A stretch of DNA of 64,000 nt from positions 5,242,001-5,306,000 of the forward strand of contig NZ_OY762929.1 of the NCBI RefSeq assembly GCF_963666675.1, in the 5' to 3' direction. Positions 43,379 through 52,543 of the stretch are shown here, piece by piece (the stretch's first letter is position 1; each line of letters opens with the position of its first letter). The notes beneath the pieces are model-generated. The model saw only the letters and a program-made list of their open reading frames with translations, had not been told where the DNA came from and did no database searches. A program made the position numbers and the translations under genes. This DNA comes from an uncultured Desulfobacter sp. GTDB taxonomy: Bacteria > Desulfobacterota > Desulfobacteria > Desulfobacterales > Desulfobacteraceae.

Positions 43379-43948
43379 TATTATATCTAACCTCAAATGG
43401 TTTTATCGTATGTTTCTGCGGACAGCAACATGCCAAAAATTCAAATAAAAATCAAATTATTTGTTGGAATTGTTGGGTGTTACCCCTGCCCACACAGGGT
43501 CATTCAAAGCTGTTGGGTGACACATGAATGCCCCCGGTATTATAGGGGCCCCCAACCCATATTTATTTCCAACTCAATATATCGGCCCCGATATAATTAA
43601 CTTTCAACCACAGATCCACAAAAAAAATTAGCTTAAATAATTATGGTGTCATAATAGAATGTTAATTTTATATTAGCATTATGACCCCGCCATGGCCGCC
43701 CCATTATAAATATCAATAGTTTCGGCCTAAACCGATCCTAAAACAAAAAAATGTATATCGAACTCTATACATTTTTCCCTTGACCTTGTAAGTAATAGGC
43801 GGTAATTAATGCGCTGTTAAAAAAAATTAACCCAAATTCAAAGTTACAATTGCGTTTATTATTAAGGAGTTTTTGAATTCCGAATCCGATTTAACGGCGG
43901 ATGGTAAGATCAAAACCGGTCCGCTAACCCAAAATTAAGGAGAATATT
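43379..43948. other. Intergenic region between divergent iorA and a methyltransferase gene
   Basis: This 570-bp region is AT-rich. TGTTGGGTG occurs twice (about 43470 and 43511) beside GTCATTC/GAATGCC-type arms, so a small structured repeat is possible. A TTGACC at about 43790 may be a -35 box, but I see no convincing -10. No open frame with a ribosome site was found. Confidence 0.4.
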
Positions 43949-44596
43949 ATGGCATTACAAAAAGAGACACTGGGCAATGACAAATGGTTTGCAGATGGTA
44001 GCCAGGCAAGCAGCGAAGTTGAAGAATATTACAACACCTGGGGCAAAGATTACGAAGATTCCGTAAAAAGCTGGGATTATGACGCACCGGAAACGGCCGC
44101 TGCAATGCTGAATGACTACAAGCAGACTGACGGCACCGTATGTGACGCCGGATGCGGCAGCGGACTGACCGGCGAAGCATTGAATGCCGCCGGTTTTAAA
44201 AGCATTATCGGTTTTGACCTGAGCCCCGATTTTGCCGCCGTTGCCAAGGATAAAGGCGTGTATGAAGATGTACACATTGTCAACATGCATGAAAAACCCT
44301 TCCGTTATGAAGACAACCAGTTTGCCAATCTGATCTGCATCGGAACACTCACCTACATTGAAGACGTCCCTGCTGTTGTTCGCGAGTTTGCCCGGATCAC
44401 CACACCCGGCGGCATGGTGATTTTTTCCCATCGTACGGACATGATTGATGATGAATTTACAGGAAAACTTGAAGCCCTCAAGGCCGAAAAGGTCATAGAC
44501 GAAGTCCTGGTCTCCGAACCCAAACCTTACTTACCTGGAAATAAAGACTTTTCTGATAAAATCCAGATCGTTTACTACGCATACCGCGTATTGTAA
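43949..44596 (+). CDS. Class I SAM-dependent methyltransferase
   Basis: The 215-residue product has the SAM-binding motif I VCDAGCGSGLTGEAL (about 64-78), motif II IIGFDLSPDF and a late ITTPGGMVIFSHR. The first 45 residues are acidic and contain EVEEYYNTWGKDYEDSVKSWDYDAPE, a pattern found in Williams-Beuren/ubiE-like methyltransferases. The ribosome site AAGGAG is strong. The substrate is unknown. It precedes the liv operon by 154 bp on the same strand, and is divergent from iorA, which places it in the amino-acid uptake block but does not define its role. Confidence 0.85.
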   Translation: MALQKETLGNDKWFADGSQASSEVEEYYNTWGKDYEDSVKSWDYDAPETAAAMLNDYKQTDGTVCDAGCGSGLTGEALNAAGFKSIIGFDLSPDFAAVAKDKGVYEDVHIVNMHEKPFRYEDNQFANLICIGTLTYIEDVPAVVREFARITTPGGMVIFSHRTDMIDDEFTGKLEALKAEKVIDEVLVSEPKPYLPGNKDFSDKIQIVYYAYRVL

Positions 44597-44750
44597 ACCG
44601 CCCGCCTGAACAAGGGCGTTGCCAACGACGTATTCACGCCTGGGGCCGGCGGTTGTAGTGCCGATCCCAGGGGCGTTCGTGTGGCCGGCGCAGCCTTTTA
44701 TGCCGTTGACAAACAACCTTTGCCAAACTGTCTTACCAGGAGGGTTTCAG

Positions 44751-45938
44751 ATGAAAAAATTTATCACGATCTCATTAAGTATTATAATCGCCGCACTGTT
44801 CCTTGGACCCTATCCGGTGTGCGCCCAAAAGCCTGTTAAAATCGGCGTACTGGTACCCCTTACCGGAATTGCCGCCCAGGGCGGACTGGAAATGAAGTAC
44901 GGCATTGAAATGGCTGCCCGGGAAAAAGGGACGGTGCTTGGAAAACCCATCAAACTGCTGGTTGAAGATACCCAGGTAAAACCCCCCATTGCCGTTTCAA
45001 AGGCGGAAAAGCTGGTTTACAAAGATGACTGCAAGGCATTGATCGGTGTTTTGTCCAGCGGCGTGGGCCTTGCCCTTGCCAAAAATATCAACAAGCTGAA
45101 TGTGCCCTTTTTAAGCACCCATGTCATGACCACAAAATTTTATGGTCTCCACCCCATGGTGTTCAGATCCGGACAGCTGGCCAATGACCAGACCGCCGTC
45201 GGCAATATCAAGGGAATCCTGGCACGGCCCGACCTGAAAGACCGCACCTATTACGTCCTTGTCCACGATTATTCCTGGGGCCATGATGCCGGGGAGAGAT
45301 TCATCGCACTGGCCAAAGAGAACGGCATCAAAATTTATAACGAAAAATATGACAAAGCCCCCATCAAGACAAAGGACTGGTCATCTTATATCAGTAAGAT
45401 CAAGGCATCCGGGGCAGACGGCGTCTACATGGCATTTATCACCAACGTAATTCCGATTTTTGCCAAACAGGCCTCTGACTTCGGCCTCCAGGACAAAGTA
45501 AAACTGGTTTCCGCGGCAGCCCCCGGCCCCCTGGAACTGGAAGCCGGAGGAACGGCCTGCCACGGTATTTTCGGCGTATCGGACTGGTCCTGGGATGTCA
45601 ACAATCCAGCCTCCGACGACTGGGAGATGCGGTTCTGGAACGAATATAAGACCACCCCATCGGATGCGGCCGTTCACAGTTATGTGGGCGCCATGAACCT
45701 CTTTAACGCCATTGAGAAAGCCGGGAGTACGGATGCCAAAGCCATTGCGTCAGCCCTCAAGGGGATCAGTTACGACGGTCCCTACGGAACGGTCCGGATT
45801 TCCGCAAAAGACAACTGCATGCGCAATGATGCCGTTCTGACGGAAACCATGGCGGCACCGGCTAATCCTTTCGGCGCCAAGGTATATATGAAAGTACTTC
45901 ATACATTCCCGGCAGCCGAGCTTGGCCCGCCTGAGTAA
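44751..45938 (+). CDS. livK: Branched-chain amino acid ABC transporter binding protein (LivK type)
   Basis: The product has 395 residues from the ATG at 44751 after CCAGGAGGG; the longer frame upstream lacks a signal. The signal peptide ends YPVCA. The periplasmic type I fold begins KIGVLVPLTGIAAQGGLEMKYGIEMAAREKG. Conserved pieces include ALIGVLSSGVGLALA and HDYSWGHDAGERF. Members bind leucine-type amino acids, but related ones take aromatic compounds, amides or urea. The neighbourhood with iorAB and paaK makes an aromatic ligand possible. Confidence 0.9.
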   Translation: MKKFITISLSIIIAALFLGPYPVCAQKPVKIGVLVPLTGIAAQGGLEMKYGIEMAAREKGTVLGKPIKLLVEDTQVKPPIAVSKAEKLVYKDDCKALIGVLSSGVGLALAKNINKLNVPFLSTHVMTTKFYGLHPMVFRSGQLANDQTAVGNIKGILARPDLKDRTYYVLVHDYSWGHDAGERFIALAKENGIKIYNEKYDKAPIKTKDWSSYISKIKASGADGVYMAFITNVIPIFAKQASDFGLQDKVKLVSAAAPGPLELEAGGTACHGIFGVSDWSWDVNNPASDDWEMRFWNEYKTTPSDAAVHSYVGAMNLFNAIEKAGSTDAKAIASALKGISYDGPYGTVRISAKDNCMRNDAVLTETMAAPANPFGAKVYMKVLHTFPAAELGPPE

Positions 45939-45943
45939 AAAAT

Positions 45944-46822
45944 ATGAGCGGAACACTGAGCATTATAGTCGATCTTACGTTGAACAGCCTTGTTCTTGGC
46001 GGTGTGTTTCTCATAGTCGCCATCGGTTTGAACATTATTTACGGGCTGAGCCGCATCATGAATATGGCCCACGGTGCGTTGTACGCCGTGGGCGCCTACA
46101 CAGGTTTCACACTTACGGCAGCAGGGGTGAACTTTTTCGCCGCACTGTTAATCGCCCCCCTCATCGTGGGGGGCATCGGGCTGATCATCGAACGGACCGT
46201 CATTGCGCCCATGCGGAAAAGATCCATGGTATACACCTTGATCCTGACCTACGGACTGATGTTTTTTCTTGACGGCTCGATCAAATACATCTGGGGAAAC
46301 GAACCCCGCTTCATTGAGCTGCCCCAATTCATGCAGGGCACCCTGCCCATACTCGGCACCGACTACCCGGTTTTCAGACTGGTGACCCTGCTGCTGATTA
46401 TCGTCATCATGGGCGCTCTAATGCTGTTTTTAAACAAAACAAAAATCGGGATTATTCTCAGGGCATCGAGCACCATCCCCGAAATGGTCTCCTGCCTGGG
46501 CGTGAACATGCACTATGTGCATATCGGTGCTTTTCTTCTTGGATGCGTCATGGCCGCACTGGCAGGGATTATTGCAGGCCCCTTGACCACCATTGATCCG
46601 CTGATGGGCGGGGAGATGCTGATCAGCTCTTTTGTGGTGATTGTTATCGGGGGCCTTGGAAGCCTTCGCGGCGCGGTCATTGCGGCGTTGCTCATCGGGG
46701 CTGTCCAGACGCTGGCTGAATTTTTTATCACGGACCTGGCAATGGTCATCGTTTACATCCTTATGGCGGTGATTCTTGCCTTCATGCCCCGGGGCCTCCT
46801 TGGAGAAGGAAAGTTTGAATGA
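45944..46822 (+). CDS. livH: Branched-chain amino acid ABC transporter permease (LivH)
   Basis: The 292-residue membrane protein has about eight segments and the LivH motifs GLNIIYGLSRIMNMAHGALYAVGAY and a late GGLGSLRGAVIAALLIGAVQTL. It pairs with LivM in the membrane. It starts 5 bp after livK and overlaps livM by 4 bp. Confidence 0.93.
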   Translation: MSGTLSIIVDLTLNSLVLGGVFLIVAIGLNIIYGLSRIMNMAHGALYAVGAYTGFTLTAAGVNFFAALLIAPLIVGGIGLIIERTVIAPMRKRSMVYTLILTYGLMFFLDGSIKYIWGNEPRFIELPQFMQGTLPILGTDYPVFRLVTLLLIIVIMGALMLFLNKTKIGIILRASSTIPEMVSCLGVNMHYVHIGAFLLGCVMAALAGIIAGPLTTIDPLMGGEMLISSFVVIVIGGLGSLRGAVIAALLIGAVQTLAEFFITDLAMVIVYILMAVILAFMPRGLLGEGKFE

Positions 46823-47817
46823 TGGATCGCACAACAACCATACCCGGCGTCAGATCGGGGTTTCACCCCTTAAAAATAATTTTTATTATTATCCTGATTT
46901 CCGGCCTGGCTGCGTTTCCTTTTGTCTCCGGCAACCGGTTTTACATCAGCCTGATCACTGAAATGATGATATTCGGGCTGCTGGCCATGAGCCTGGACGT
47001 GCTGTTGGGCTATACCGGCTTGTTGTCGTTCATGCACAATGCCTATCTGGGCATCAGCGCCTATGCGGTGGGACTGTTCTTAATCCATGTATCCCCGGAA
47101 TCCTTCTGGCTTGCCTGCCTGGCCGGCATTGCCCTTACCTGTGTCGTGGCCGTGCCCGTGGGCTGGGTCCAGGTCAGGACCGGGGGGCTGACCTTTGCCT
47201 TGCTGACCCTGGCATTCGGCATGATGTTTCATACCATTGTATGGAAATGGTACGATGTGACCGGCGGGGATGACGGATTAATGGGCATGCCCAATCCGGA
47301 TATCAGCCTGTTCGGCATCACCATCGGAAATTCCGGGGACCCGCTGGTGATTTACATGTTCACACTGGTCATTGTCGCCTTGTGTTTTTTCCTCACCCGG
47401 AGAATCATCAATTCACCTTTTGGCGCGGTGCTTGAAGCCATTCGCGAAAATGAGAGCCGGGCCGCCTTTATCGGTATCAATGTCAGAAAATACAAACTGC
47501 TGGGCTGGTTGCTGGCCTGCCTGCTCGCCGGTATCGCAGGCGCCTTATTCATCCTGTATAAAGGCTATATCGGCCCGTCCACCATGAGCGTCTTTACCGG
47601 GGCCGGTGTGCTTATGATGGTCCTTCTCGGCGGCATGGGCTCTCTTTGGGGATCTCTGGCCGGTGCGGCCATATTTATTTATATCCAGGATTACATCAGT
47701 ACAATGACGGAACATTGGGAAATTTATCTCGGGCTTGTGGTCATTTTTCTTGTTTTGTTTCTGCCGACCGGATTTGCCGGCCTGACTGATCATATTAGAC
47801 GAATGAGAAAGGAGTAA
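46819..47817 (+). CDS. livM: Branched-chain amino acid ABC transporter permease (LivM)
   Basis: The 332-residue membrane protein has the LivM pattern: SLDVLLGYTGLLSFMHNAYLGISAYAVGL, LTLAFGMMFH, and the cytoplasmic coupling region AIRENESRAAFIGINVRKYKL. GGMGSLWGSLAGAAIF near the end is also typical. The ATG overlaps the livH stop (ATGA-type). livG follows after 2 bp. Confidence 0.93.
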   Translation: MMDRTTTIPGVRSGFHPLKIIFIIILISGLAAFPFVSGNRFYISLITEMMIFGLLAMSLDVLLGYTGLLSFMHNAYLGISAYAVGLFLIHVSPESFWLACLAGIALTCVVAVPVGWVQVRTGGLTFALLTLAFGMMFHTIVWKWYDVTGGDDGLMGMPNPDISLFGITIGNSGDPLVIYMFTLVIVALCFFLTRRIINSPFGAVLEAIRENESRAAFIGINVRKYKLLGWLLACLLAGIAGALFILYKGYIGPSTMSVFTGAGVLMMVLLGGMGSLWGSLAGAAIFIYIQDYISTMTEHWEIYLGLVVIFLVLFLPTGFAGLTDHIRRMRKE

Positions 47818-47819
47818 CG

Positions 47820-48566
47820 ATGAGGGGATTACTTTGTACACAGAATTTATGCTGTCAATTCGGCGGCGTAATGGCAACCAACGATGTCTGTTTCAGTGTT
47901 GAGCACAGTGGATTAACCTCGATTATCGGCCCCAACGGAGCCGGAAAGACCACGTTTATCAATCTTGTCACCGGCAAAATCGGTGCCAGTTCCGGAAAAA
48001 TTTTGTTCAAGGAAAAGGACATTACCAATACCCCCACCCATGAGCTGGTAAAAATGGGGATTTCCAGGACCTTCCAGATCAACAGCCTGTTTGAAAATCT
48101 AAGTGTATTTGAAAACTTGAGAATTGCCAGGCAGGCCAAAGTCGGGGGCTCTTTTCGCATATTCTCCTTAAAGCAAAAATTAAAACCGGTCATCAAAGAT
48201 ACATGGGCCATACTGGAACGTCTGGGGTTGGAAAACATGGCCGGCCTGCCGGCCAAAAACCTGGCCTATGGTGATCAGCGCATCCTTGAGGTCGCCATTG
48301 CCCTGGCCGGGGACCCCAAAATTCTGTTCCTGGATGAACCCACGGCCGGCATGTCACCTTCGGAAACCCAGCATATTGCAGACTTGATCAAAGATCTGGC
48401 CAATGAGATCAGCATTGTCCTGGTGGAGCACGATATGGATATGGTCATGCGGATTTCAGACCGGATTACGGTTCTCCAGGACGGCTGCATCATTTCAGAC
48501 GGCACGCCCCGGGAAATTCGCAGCAATCAGCAAGTCAGAGAGGCATATCTTGGCAAAGCGGCATAA
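47820..48566 (+). CDS. livG: Branched-chain amino acid ABC transporter ATPase (LivG)
   Basis: The 248-residue ATPase has Walker A GPNGAGKTT, an LAYGDQR signature in place of LSGGQ (usual for LivG), Walker B ILFLDEPTAGM and the switch His in LVEHDMD. MGISRTFQINSLFENLSVFENL is the characteristic LivG insert. A GGAG ribosome site precedes the ATG. Its 3' end overlaps livF by 17 bp. Confidence 0.94.
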   Translation: MRGLLCTQNLCCQFGGVMATNDVCFSVEHSGLTSIIGPNGAGKTTFINLVTGKIGASSGKILFKEKDITNTPTHELVKMGISRTFQINSLFENLSVFENLRIARQAKVGGSFRIFSLKQKLKPVIKDTWAILERLGLENMAGLPAKNLAYGDQRILEVAIALAGDPKILFLDEPTAGMSPSETQHIADLIKDLANEISIVLVEHDMDMVMRISDRITVLQDGCIISDGTPREIRSNQQVREAYLGKAA

Positions 48567-49272
48567 GATCCTTGAAATTGAAGAGATGCAGACCTATTAC
48601 GGAGACAGCCACGTCATCCAGGGGCTGTCCATGCACGTGTACGAGCAGGAAGCGGTTTCCATTATCGGGCGCAACGGTGCCGGGAAAACCACAACCCTAA
48701 GATCCATCATGGGCCTGACCCCGCCCCGGTCCGGAAACATCCTTATCGATGGCCGGCAAACCACCCGGTGGCAGCCCCACAAGGTTTCCCGGCTCGGGGT
48801 GGCCTATGTACCAGCGGAACGCCACATTTTCCCGGGGCTAAGTGTTGAGGAAAACCTGCGCCTGGCCGCCCGGCCGGGCCCCGGTGAAAACGCCTGGACA
48901 TTTGAAAAAGTATACGACCATTTTCCTGTGCTGGCCGACAGATCCCAACAGGACGGCGCCACCATGAGCGGTGGCCAGCAGCAGATGCTGGCCATCGGCA
49001 GGGCCCTGATCAGCAATCCCCGGATCATTATCATGGACGAGCCATCCCAGGGCCTGTCACCGATCCTGGTCCAGAACATTACGGATGTGGTGTTAAAATT
49101 CTGCGTCCAATCGGGTATCACCCTTTTGATTGTCGAACAAAACTATCAAATGGCACTCAAGGTCGCCAGCCGCCACTACCTCATGGACACCCGGGGAGAA
49201 ATCGTCAACAATCTGACCACCCGGGAGCTTGAGGATAATCCCGAAATCGTTCAATCCCATTTATCGGTTTAA
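48550..49272 (+). CDS. livF: Branched-chain amino acid ABC transporter ATPase (LivF), TTG start
   Basis: The ATPase has Walker A GRNGAGKTT, signature MSGGQQQ, Walker B IIMDEPSQG and the switch segment IVEQN. The open frame runs upstream to 48403, but that part lies inside livG in another frame. The best start is the TTG at 48550, six bases after AGAGG, which gives 240 residues, close to the usual 233-237. The protein then begins LAKRHKILEIEEMQTYYGDSHVIQGLSM, as expected for LivF. Confidence 0.92.
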   Translation: MAKRHKILEIEEMQTYYGDSHVIQGLSMHVYEQEAVSIIGRNGAGKTTTLRSIMGLTPPRSGNILIDGRQTTRWQPHKVSRLGVAYVPAERHIFPGLSVEENLRLAARPGPGENAWTFEKVYDHFPVLADRSQQDGATMSGGQQQMLAIGRALISNPRIIIMDEPSQGLSPILVQNITDVVLKFCVQSGITLLIVEQNYQMALKVASRHYLMDTRGEIVNNLTTRELEDNPEIVQSHLSV

Positions 49273-49475
49273 AACAGGCGCAGCAATAACTCAGTCATTT
49301 TATACAGTTATGACCATTTCTATTTGCAGAGTCTATTTTCATCGCCTCCTTGCCTGCCCAGATAAATATAAATGCTTTGCCCCTATATTTCTGGTTCTTG
49401 AGCATCTATTCAACTTTTGATATACCTTAATTAGTAAAAAGCAAATCCTATCTTACAACGGCTTGAGATAAAAAT

Positions 49476-50246
49476 TTGAGCCAAACTGTTGAATTTCAAT
49501 ACAAGACGACAAATGGGTACCAGTACAACCGACCCGATCCCGATTGCCTATTTGCTCCAAGGATGAAAACAATGAAAGAGACCAGTAAATCCATTTCACG
49601 AAGATTAAGGGACCCCAATTTTATCTCCAGGTATTTTCGCGGAACAGGTATTGATATTGGGGCCGGCAAAGACCCTGTCAGTTTATACCATGAACTTTTC
49701 CCCTTGATGGGGAAAGTGCGCATTTGGGACCTCCAGGACGGGGATGCACAGGTCATGAAAGGCGTGGAAGACAACACGTATGATTTTGTTCACTCCAGTC
49801 ACTGCATTGAGCATCTGCACAATCCTGTAATAGGACTTGAAAACTGGATTCGAATCGTTAAACCCGGCGGCTTTATCATTGTGACGGTCCCGGATGAAGA
49901 CCTCTATGAACAAGGCATTTTCCCCAGTAATAAAAATTCGGATCATAAATGGACATTCACCATCCATAAAAAGTCATCCTGGTCTGAGAAATCCATTAAC
50001 GTTCTTGAGCTTCTCACAGTCTATGATGATACGATTGAAATCTACAAAATCGAACTGCTTAACCAAGCCTATCGGTATTCGTTACCTCAGTTCGACCAGA
50101 CCCTGACACCTGTGGGCGAATGCGCCATTGAAATTATTCTACGAAAAAGGACGGCGGCTGAACTTGAAGCCGGCGGCCGGTTAAACCCCAAAGGACAGTT
50201 GAGCAAATTGGATTTCGAAATGCTCACCGGATATCGGTTAAAGTAA
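49476..50246 (+). CDS. Class I SAM-dependent methyltransferase, unknown substrate
   Basis: The product has 256 residues from the TTG at 49476; an ATG at 49563 (MKTMKETSKSI) is a possible alternative with 227 residues. The methyltransferase core has motif I GIDIGAGKDPV, the acidic loop IWDLQDGDAQ, and SSHCIEHLHNP followed by VKPGGFIIVTVPDED. The His in SHCIEHL is typical of the Methyltransf_11 group that often modifies glycans or lipids. It follows livF by 203 bp. No glycan genes are adjacent, so the substrate is open. Confidence 0.8.
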   Translation: MSQTVEFQYKTTNGYQYNRPDPDCLFAPRMKTMKETSKSISRRLRDPNFISRYFRGTGIDIGAGKDPVSLYHELFPLMGKVRIWDLQDGDAQVMKGVEDNTYDFVHSSHCIEHLHNPVIGLENWIRIVKPGGFIIVTVPDEDLYEQGIFPSNKNSDHKWTFTIHKKSSWSEKSINVLELLTVYDDTIEIYKIELLNQAYRYSLPQFDQTLTPVGECAIEIILRKRTAAELEAGGRLNPKGQLSKLDFEMLTGYRLK

Positions 50247-50281
50247 TATCTTAAAGGAACAATTACCGGGATGCGAAATCA

Positions 50282-50442
50282 GGGGCACCTTACTTAATCC
50301 GGGCTTGGTTCTAACGTCGGCCATTGTAGGGGCAGGTCTCTGTGCCTGCCCTCACGGGGGCAACCACAGGGGGATTGCCCCTACAAAAGATGGCCGATGT
50401 TATGATCAAGCCCCTTAATCCCAAATATAAGTATGGTGCCCC
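50282..50442. repeat. REP-like palindrome interrupted by a MITE
   Basis: The two parts at 50282-50300 and 50422-50442 join, after removal of the MITE and one target duplication, into a 40-bp sequence. Its arms are GGGGCACC and GGTGCCCC, with a TTACTTAATCCC centre. It matches the uninterrupted palindrome at 54810-54853. GGGGAC/GTCCCC repeats of this kind are often associated with RAYT-type transposases, but no such gene is here. Confidence 0.8.
50301..50413 (+). mobile_element. MITE copy 4 (113 bp) with perfect 8-bp target duplication
   Basis: It starts GGGCTTGGTTCTAACG and ends TTATGATCAAGCCC. The terminal inverted repeats are about 34-38 bp, and the two central hairpins are GGGGCAGG/CCTGCCC and GGGGGCAA/TTGCCCC. 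CTTAATCC lies on both sides (50293-50300 and 50414-50421). Confidence 0.95.
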
Positions 50443-50578
50443 CCGATTTTCCCCCGATTTATTTACCATTGGAGATGACGTCATAATACCATTTAGAGCT
50501 GGTGGCTCGGTTTCTTGGAAAGTAGAGAGATAGGTTGTCCGAATCACACAATTAATGGCGGCAATGAGATATCCGGTT

Positions 50579-50610
50579 AGAAGGGCTATATTGATAGAAA
50601 TAGCCCTTCT
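50579..50610. terminator. Hairpin at the 3' end of the aspartase gene
   Basis: AGAAGGGCTAT (50579-50589) pairs perfectly with ATAGCCCTTCT (50600-50610). It lies 24 bp beyond the aspartase stop on the minus strand and probably terminates that operon, although a U tract is weak. Confidence 0.7.
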
Positions 50611-50633
50611 TATATACCGACAATTTTTCAGGC

Positions 50634-52502
50634 CTACTTTTTGGGAATCTCCCTTGGATCTGTCATATTCTCCGGGCGCAGTATCTCATCCAGCTTATCC
50701 TTGGTAAGTAGTTCTTTGTTTAAAACCAGGTTGTACACACTTTCTCCTGTGTTCAAAGCCTCTTTGGCGATGGCCGCCGATTTTTCGTAGCCGATCACCG
50801 GAACAAGGGCGGTGATAAGACCAATACTGTTCTCAACATAGCCCCTGCAGATATCACGGTTTGCCTCAATGCCGACGATACAGCGTGAAGTAAGGGTTAC
50901 ACTGGCATTTTTCAATATCATCATGCCGTGGAGCAGGTCAAAGGCGATGATGGGCTCAGCCATGCAAAGTTCCAGTTCACTGGCCTCAGCTGCCATGGAA
51001 ACAACGGCATCGTACCCCATGACCTGGTAACAGATCTGGTTGACCAGTTCCGGGATCACCGGGTTTACTTTTCCCGGCATGATGGATGATCCGGGTTGCA
51101 TGGGCGGCAGATTAATTTCATTCAGTCCGCAGCGGGGCCCGGATGACATCCACCGCAGATCGTTGCAGATTTTAGAAATCTGCACTGCGGCCCGTTTCAA
51201 GGTAGCAGACATCTGCACAAAGGTACCGGCATTCTGTGTTGCCTCCACAAGATTTCTTGCCCGTCTCAACTTCAACCCGCTGATTTCGGACAGTTTCTGT
51301 GTCACAAGGTTGGCATATCCGGGCGGGGAATTTATGCCGGTCCCTATGGCTGTGGCCCCCATGTTGATATCAAGGAACTCTTCTGCGGTCCGCTCAATGG
51401 CATTTATGGCACTGTCGATCATGACGGCATAGGCACTGAATTCCTGTCCAAGGGTCATTGGAACCGCATCCTGGTTCTCCGTACGCCCCATTTTCAGTAC
51501 ATCACTGAACGCGTCTGATTTTTCCTGCAGGGCATCACGAAGTTCTTCCAGGGCACAGATCAGATTCCGGCAGGACAACAGAACAGCAAGCTTTATCGCC
51601 GTTGGATACGCATCGTTGGTGGATTGAGAGCAGTTGACATGGTCATTGGGATGAAGATAGCTGTATTCCCCCTTGTTGTATCCCATGAATTCAAGGCCGA
51701 TGTTGGCGATGACCTCATTGGCGTTCATGTTTGTCGAAGTCCCGGCCCCGCCCTGGAACATGTCAACGGTAAAATGCCCATGAAATTTCCCTTCCAGCAG
51801 GTCATCGCAGGCCTTGCAGATGGCATCTGTCTTTTCTTTATCCAGGGTGTCAAGCTCATGGTTTGCCATGGCTGCGGCTTTTTTCACCAGGGCAAGCCCC
51901 TCGATTAAATGCTGGAAATTGCTCACCGGAATACCTGATATGGCAAAGTTTTCCATGGCCCGTTTGGTCTGTACGCCGAAATATGCATTATCGGAAACTT
52001 CCCGCTGCCCCAGTGAATCCTGTTCCAGGCGGAAGCCGGCCACCTCCTGTGGCTCATATTGATTCTGGTACAGCTGATCTGAAAGACGGCGCATCCGGCG
52101 GTTAATCCGGACCGCCACTCTTCCAAGAATCCGGTAGAAGAGGTCGGTCCGGTTCGCTTTAAATGCCTCAATCTGCTCTTTTCTTATCAGCAGAACGGTT
52201 GCGCCGTTTCTGGTATAGGCCCCACAGGAGTGGGCATCATCACCGAGCAAAGCGCCTTCACTGATCAGCGCACCGGGAATGATCGTCGCCACATGCCGTG
52301 AACTGCCGTGCAGCCCGCGGACCAATTCAACGTCTCCGCCAAGAACGATTCCGGCCCACTGGCGGGGAGTGGACTCATGAAACAACCAGTCATTGGGCTC
52401 GAACCTGCATTTTTCCCCTTCTGAAAAAAATTCGGAAATATCCTGGGGGCTGATGCCCGATGCCTTGGATACATTGCTTATTAATTGCGCTTCTATTGTC
52501 AT
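50634..52502 (-). CDS. aspA: Aspartate ammonia-lyase with N-terminal cyclic-nucleotide-binding-like domain
   Basis: The 622-residue product is about 150 residues longer than ordinary aspartases. Residues about 20-145 resemble a CRP/cNMP-binding beta-roll: FEPNDWLFHESTPRQWAGIVLGGDVELVRG, then IIPGALISEGALLGDDAHSCGAYTRNGATVLLIRKEQIEAF. The usual RxA/RTA phosphate-binding motif is not clear. Residues about 156-615 are a full aspartase: FQGGAGTSTNMNANEVI, NDHVNCSQSTND, TENQDAVPMT and the signature GSSIMPGKVNP (471-481). The enzyme converts aspartate to fumarate plus ammonia. The fused domain suggests control by a small molecule. It follows dcu by 41 bp. The AAAGGAG ribosome site is strong. Confidence 0.93.
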   Translation of the reverse strand: MTIEAQLISNVSKASGISPQDISEFFSEGEKCRFEPNDWLFHESTPRQWAGIVLGGDVELVRGLHGSSRHVATIIPGALISEGALLGDDAHSCGAYTRNGATVLLIRKEQIEAFKANRTDLFYRILGRVAVRINRRMRRLSDQLYQNQYEPQEVAGFRLEQDSLGQREVSDNAYFGVQTKRAMENFAISGIPVSNFQHLIEGLALVKKAAAMANHELDTLDKEKTDAICKACDDLLEGKFHGHFTVDMFQGGAGTSTNMNANEVIANIGLEFMGYNKGEYSYLHPNDHVNCSQSTNDAYPTAIKLAVLLSCRNLICALEELRDALQEKSDAFSDVLKMGRTENQDAVPMTLGQEFSAYAVMIDSAINAIERTAEEFLDINMGATAIGTGINSPPGYANLVTQKLSEISGLKLRRARNLVEATQNAGTFVQMSATLKRAAVQISKICNDLRWMSSGPRCGLNEINLPPMQPGSSIMPGKVNPVIPELVNQICYQVMGYDAVVSMAAEASELELCMAEPIIAFDLLHGMMILKNASVTLTSRCIVGIEANRDICRGYVENSIGLITALVPVIGYEKSAAIAKEALNTGESVYNLVLNKELLTKDKLDEILRPENMTDPREIPKK

Positions 52503-52543
52503 AATGGCACTCCTTTGGCATATCGTTTTTTAAAAAGTTGCTG

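Larger units (their letters stand above)
50247..50633. other. Intergenic region between convergent methyltransferase and aspartase genes
   Basis: 387 bp. It is mostly the REP-like palindrome, its MITE and a hairpin at 50579-50610. About 50450-50535 shows no convincing gene. Confidence 0.5.

Noticed and set aside
43379..43948. Promoter or small RNA in the iorA/methyltransferase gap
   Set aside because: A TTGACC-type box and short direct repeats exist, but no convincing -10 or terminator supports a call.
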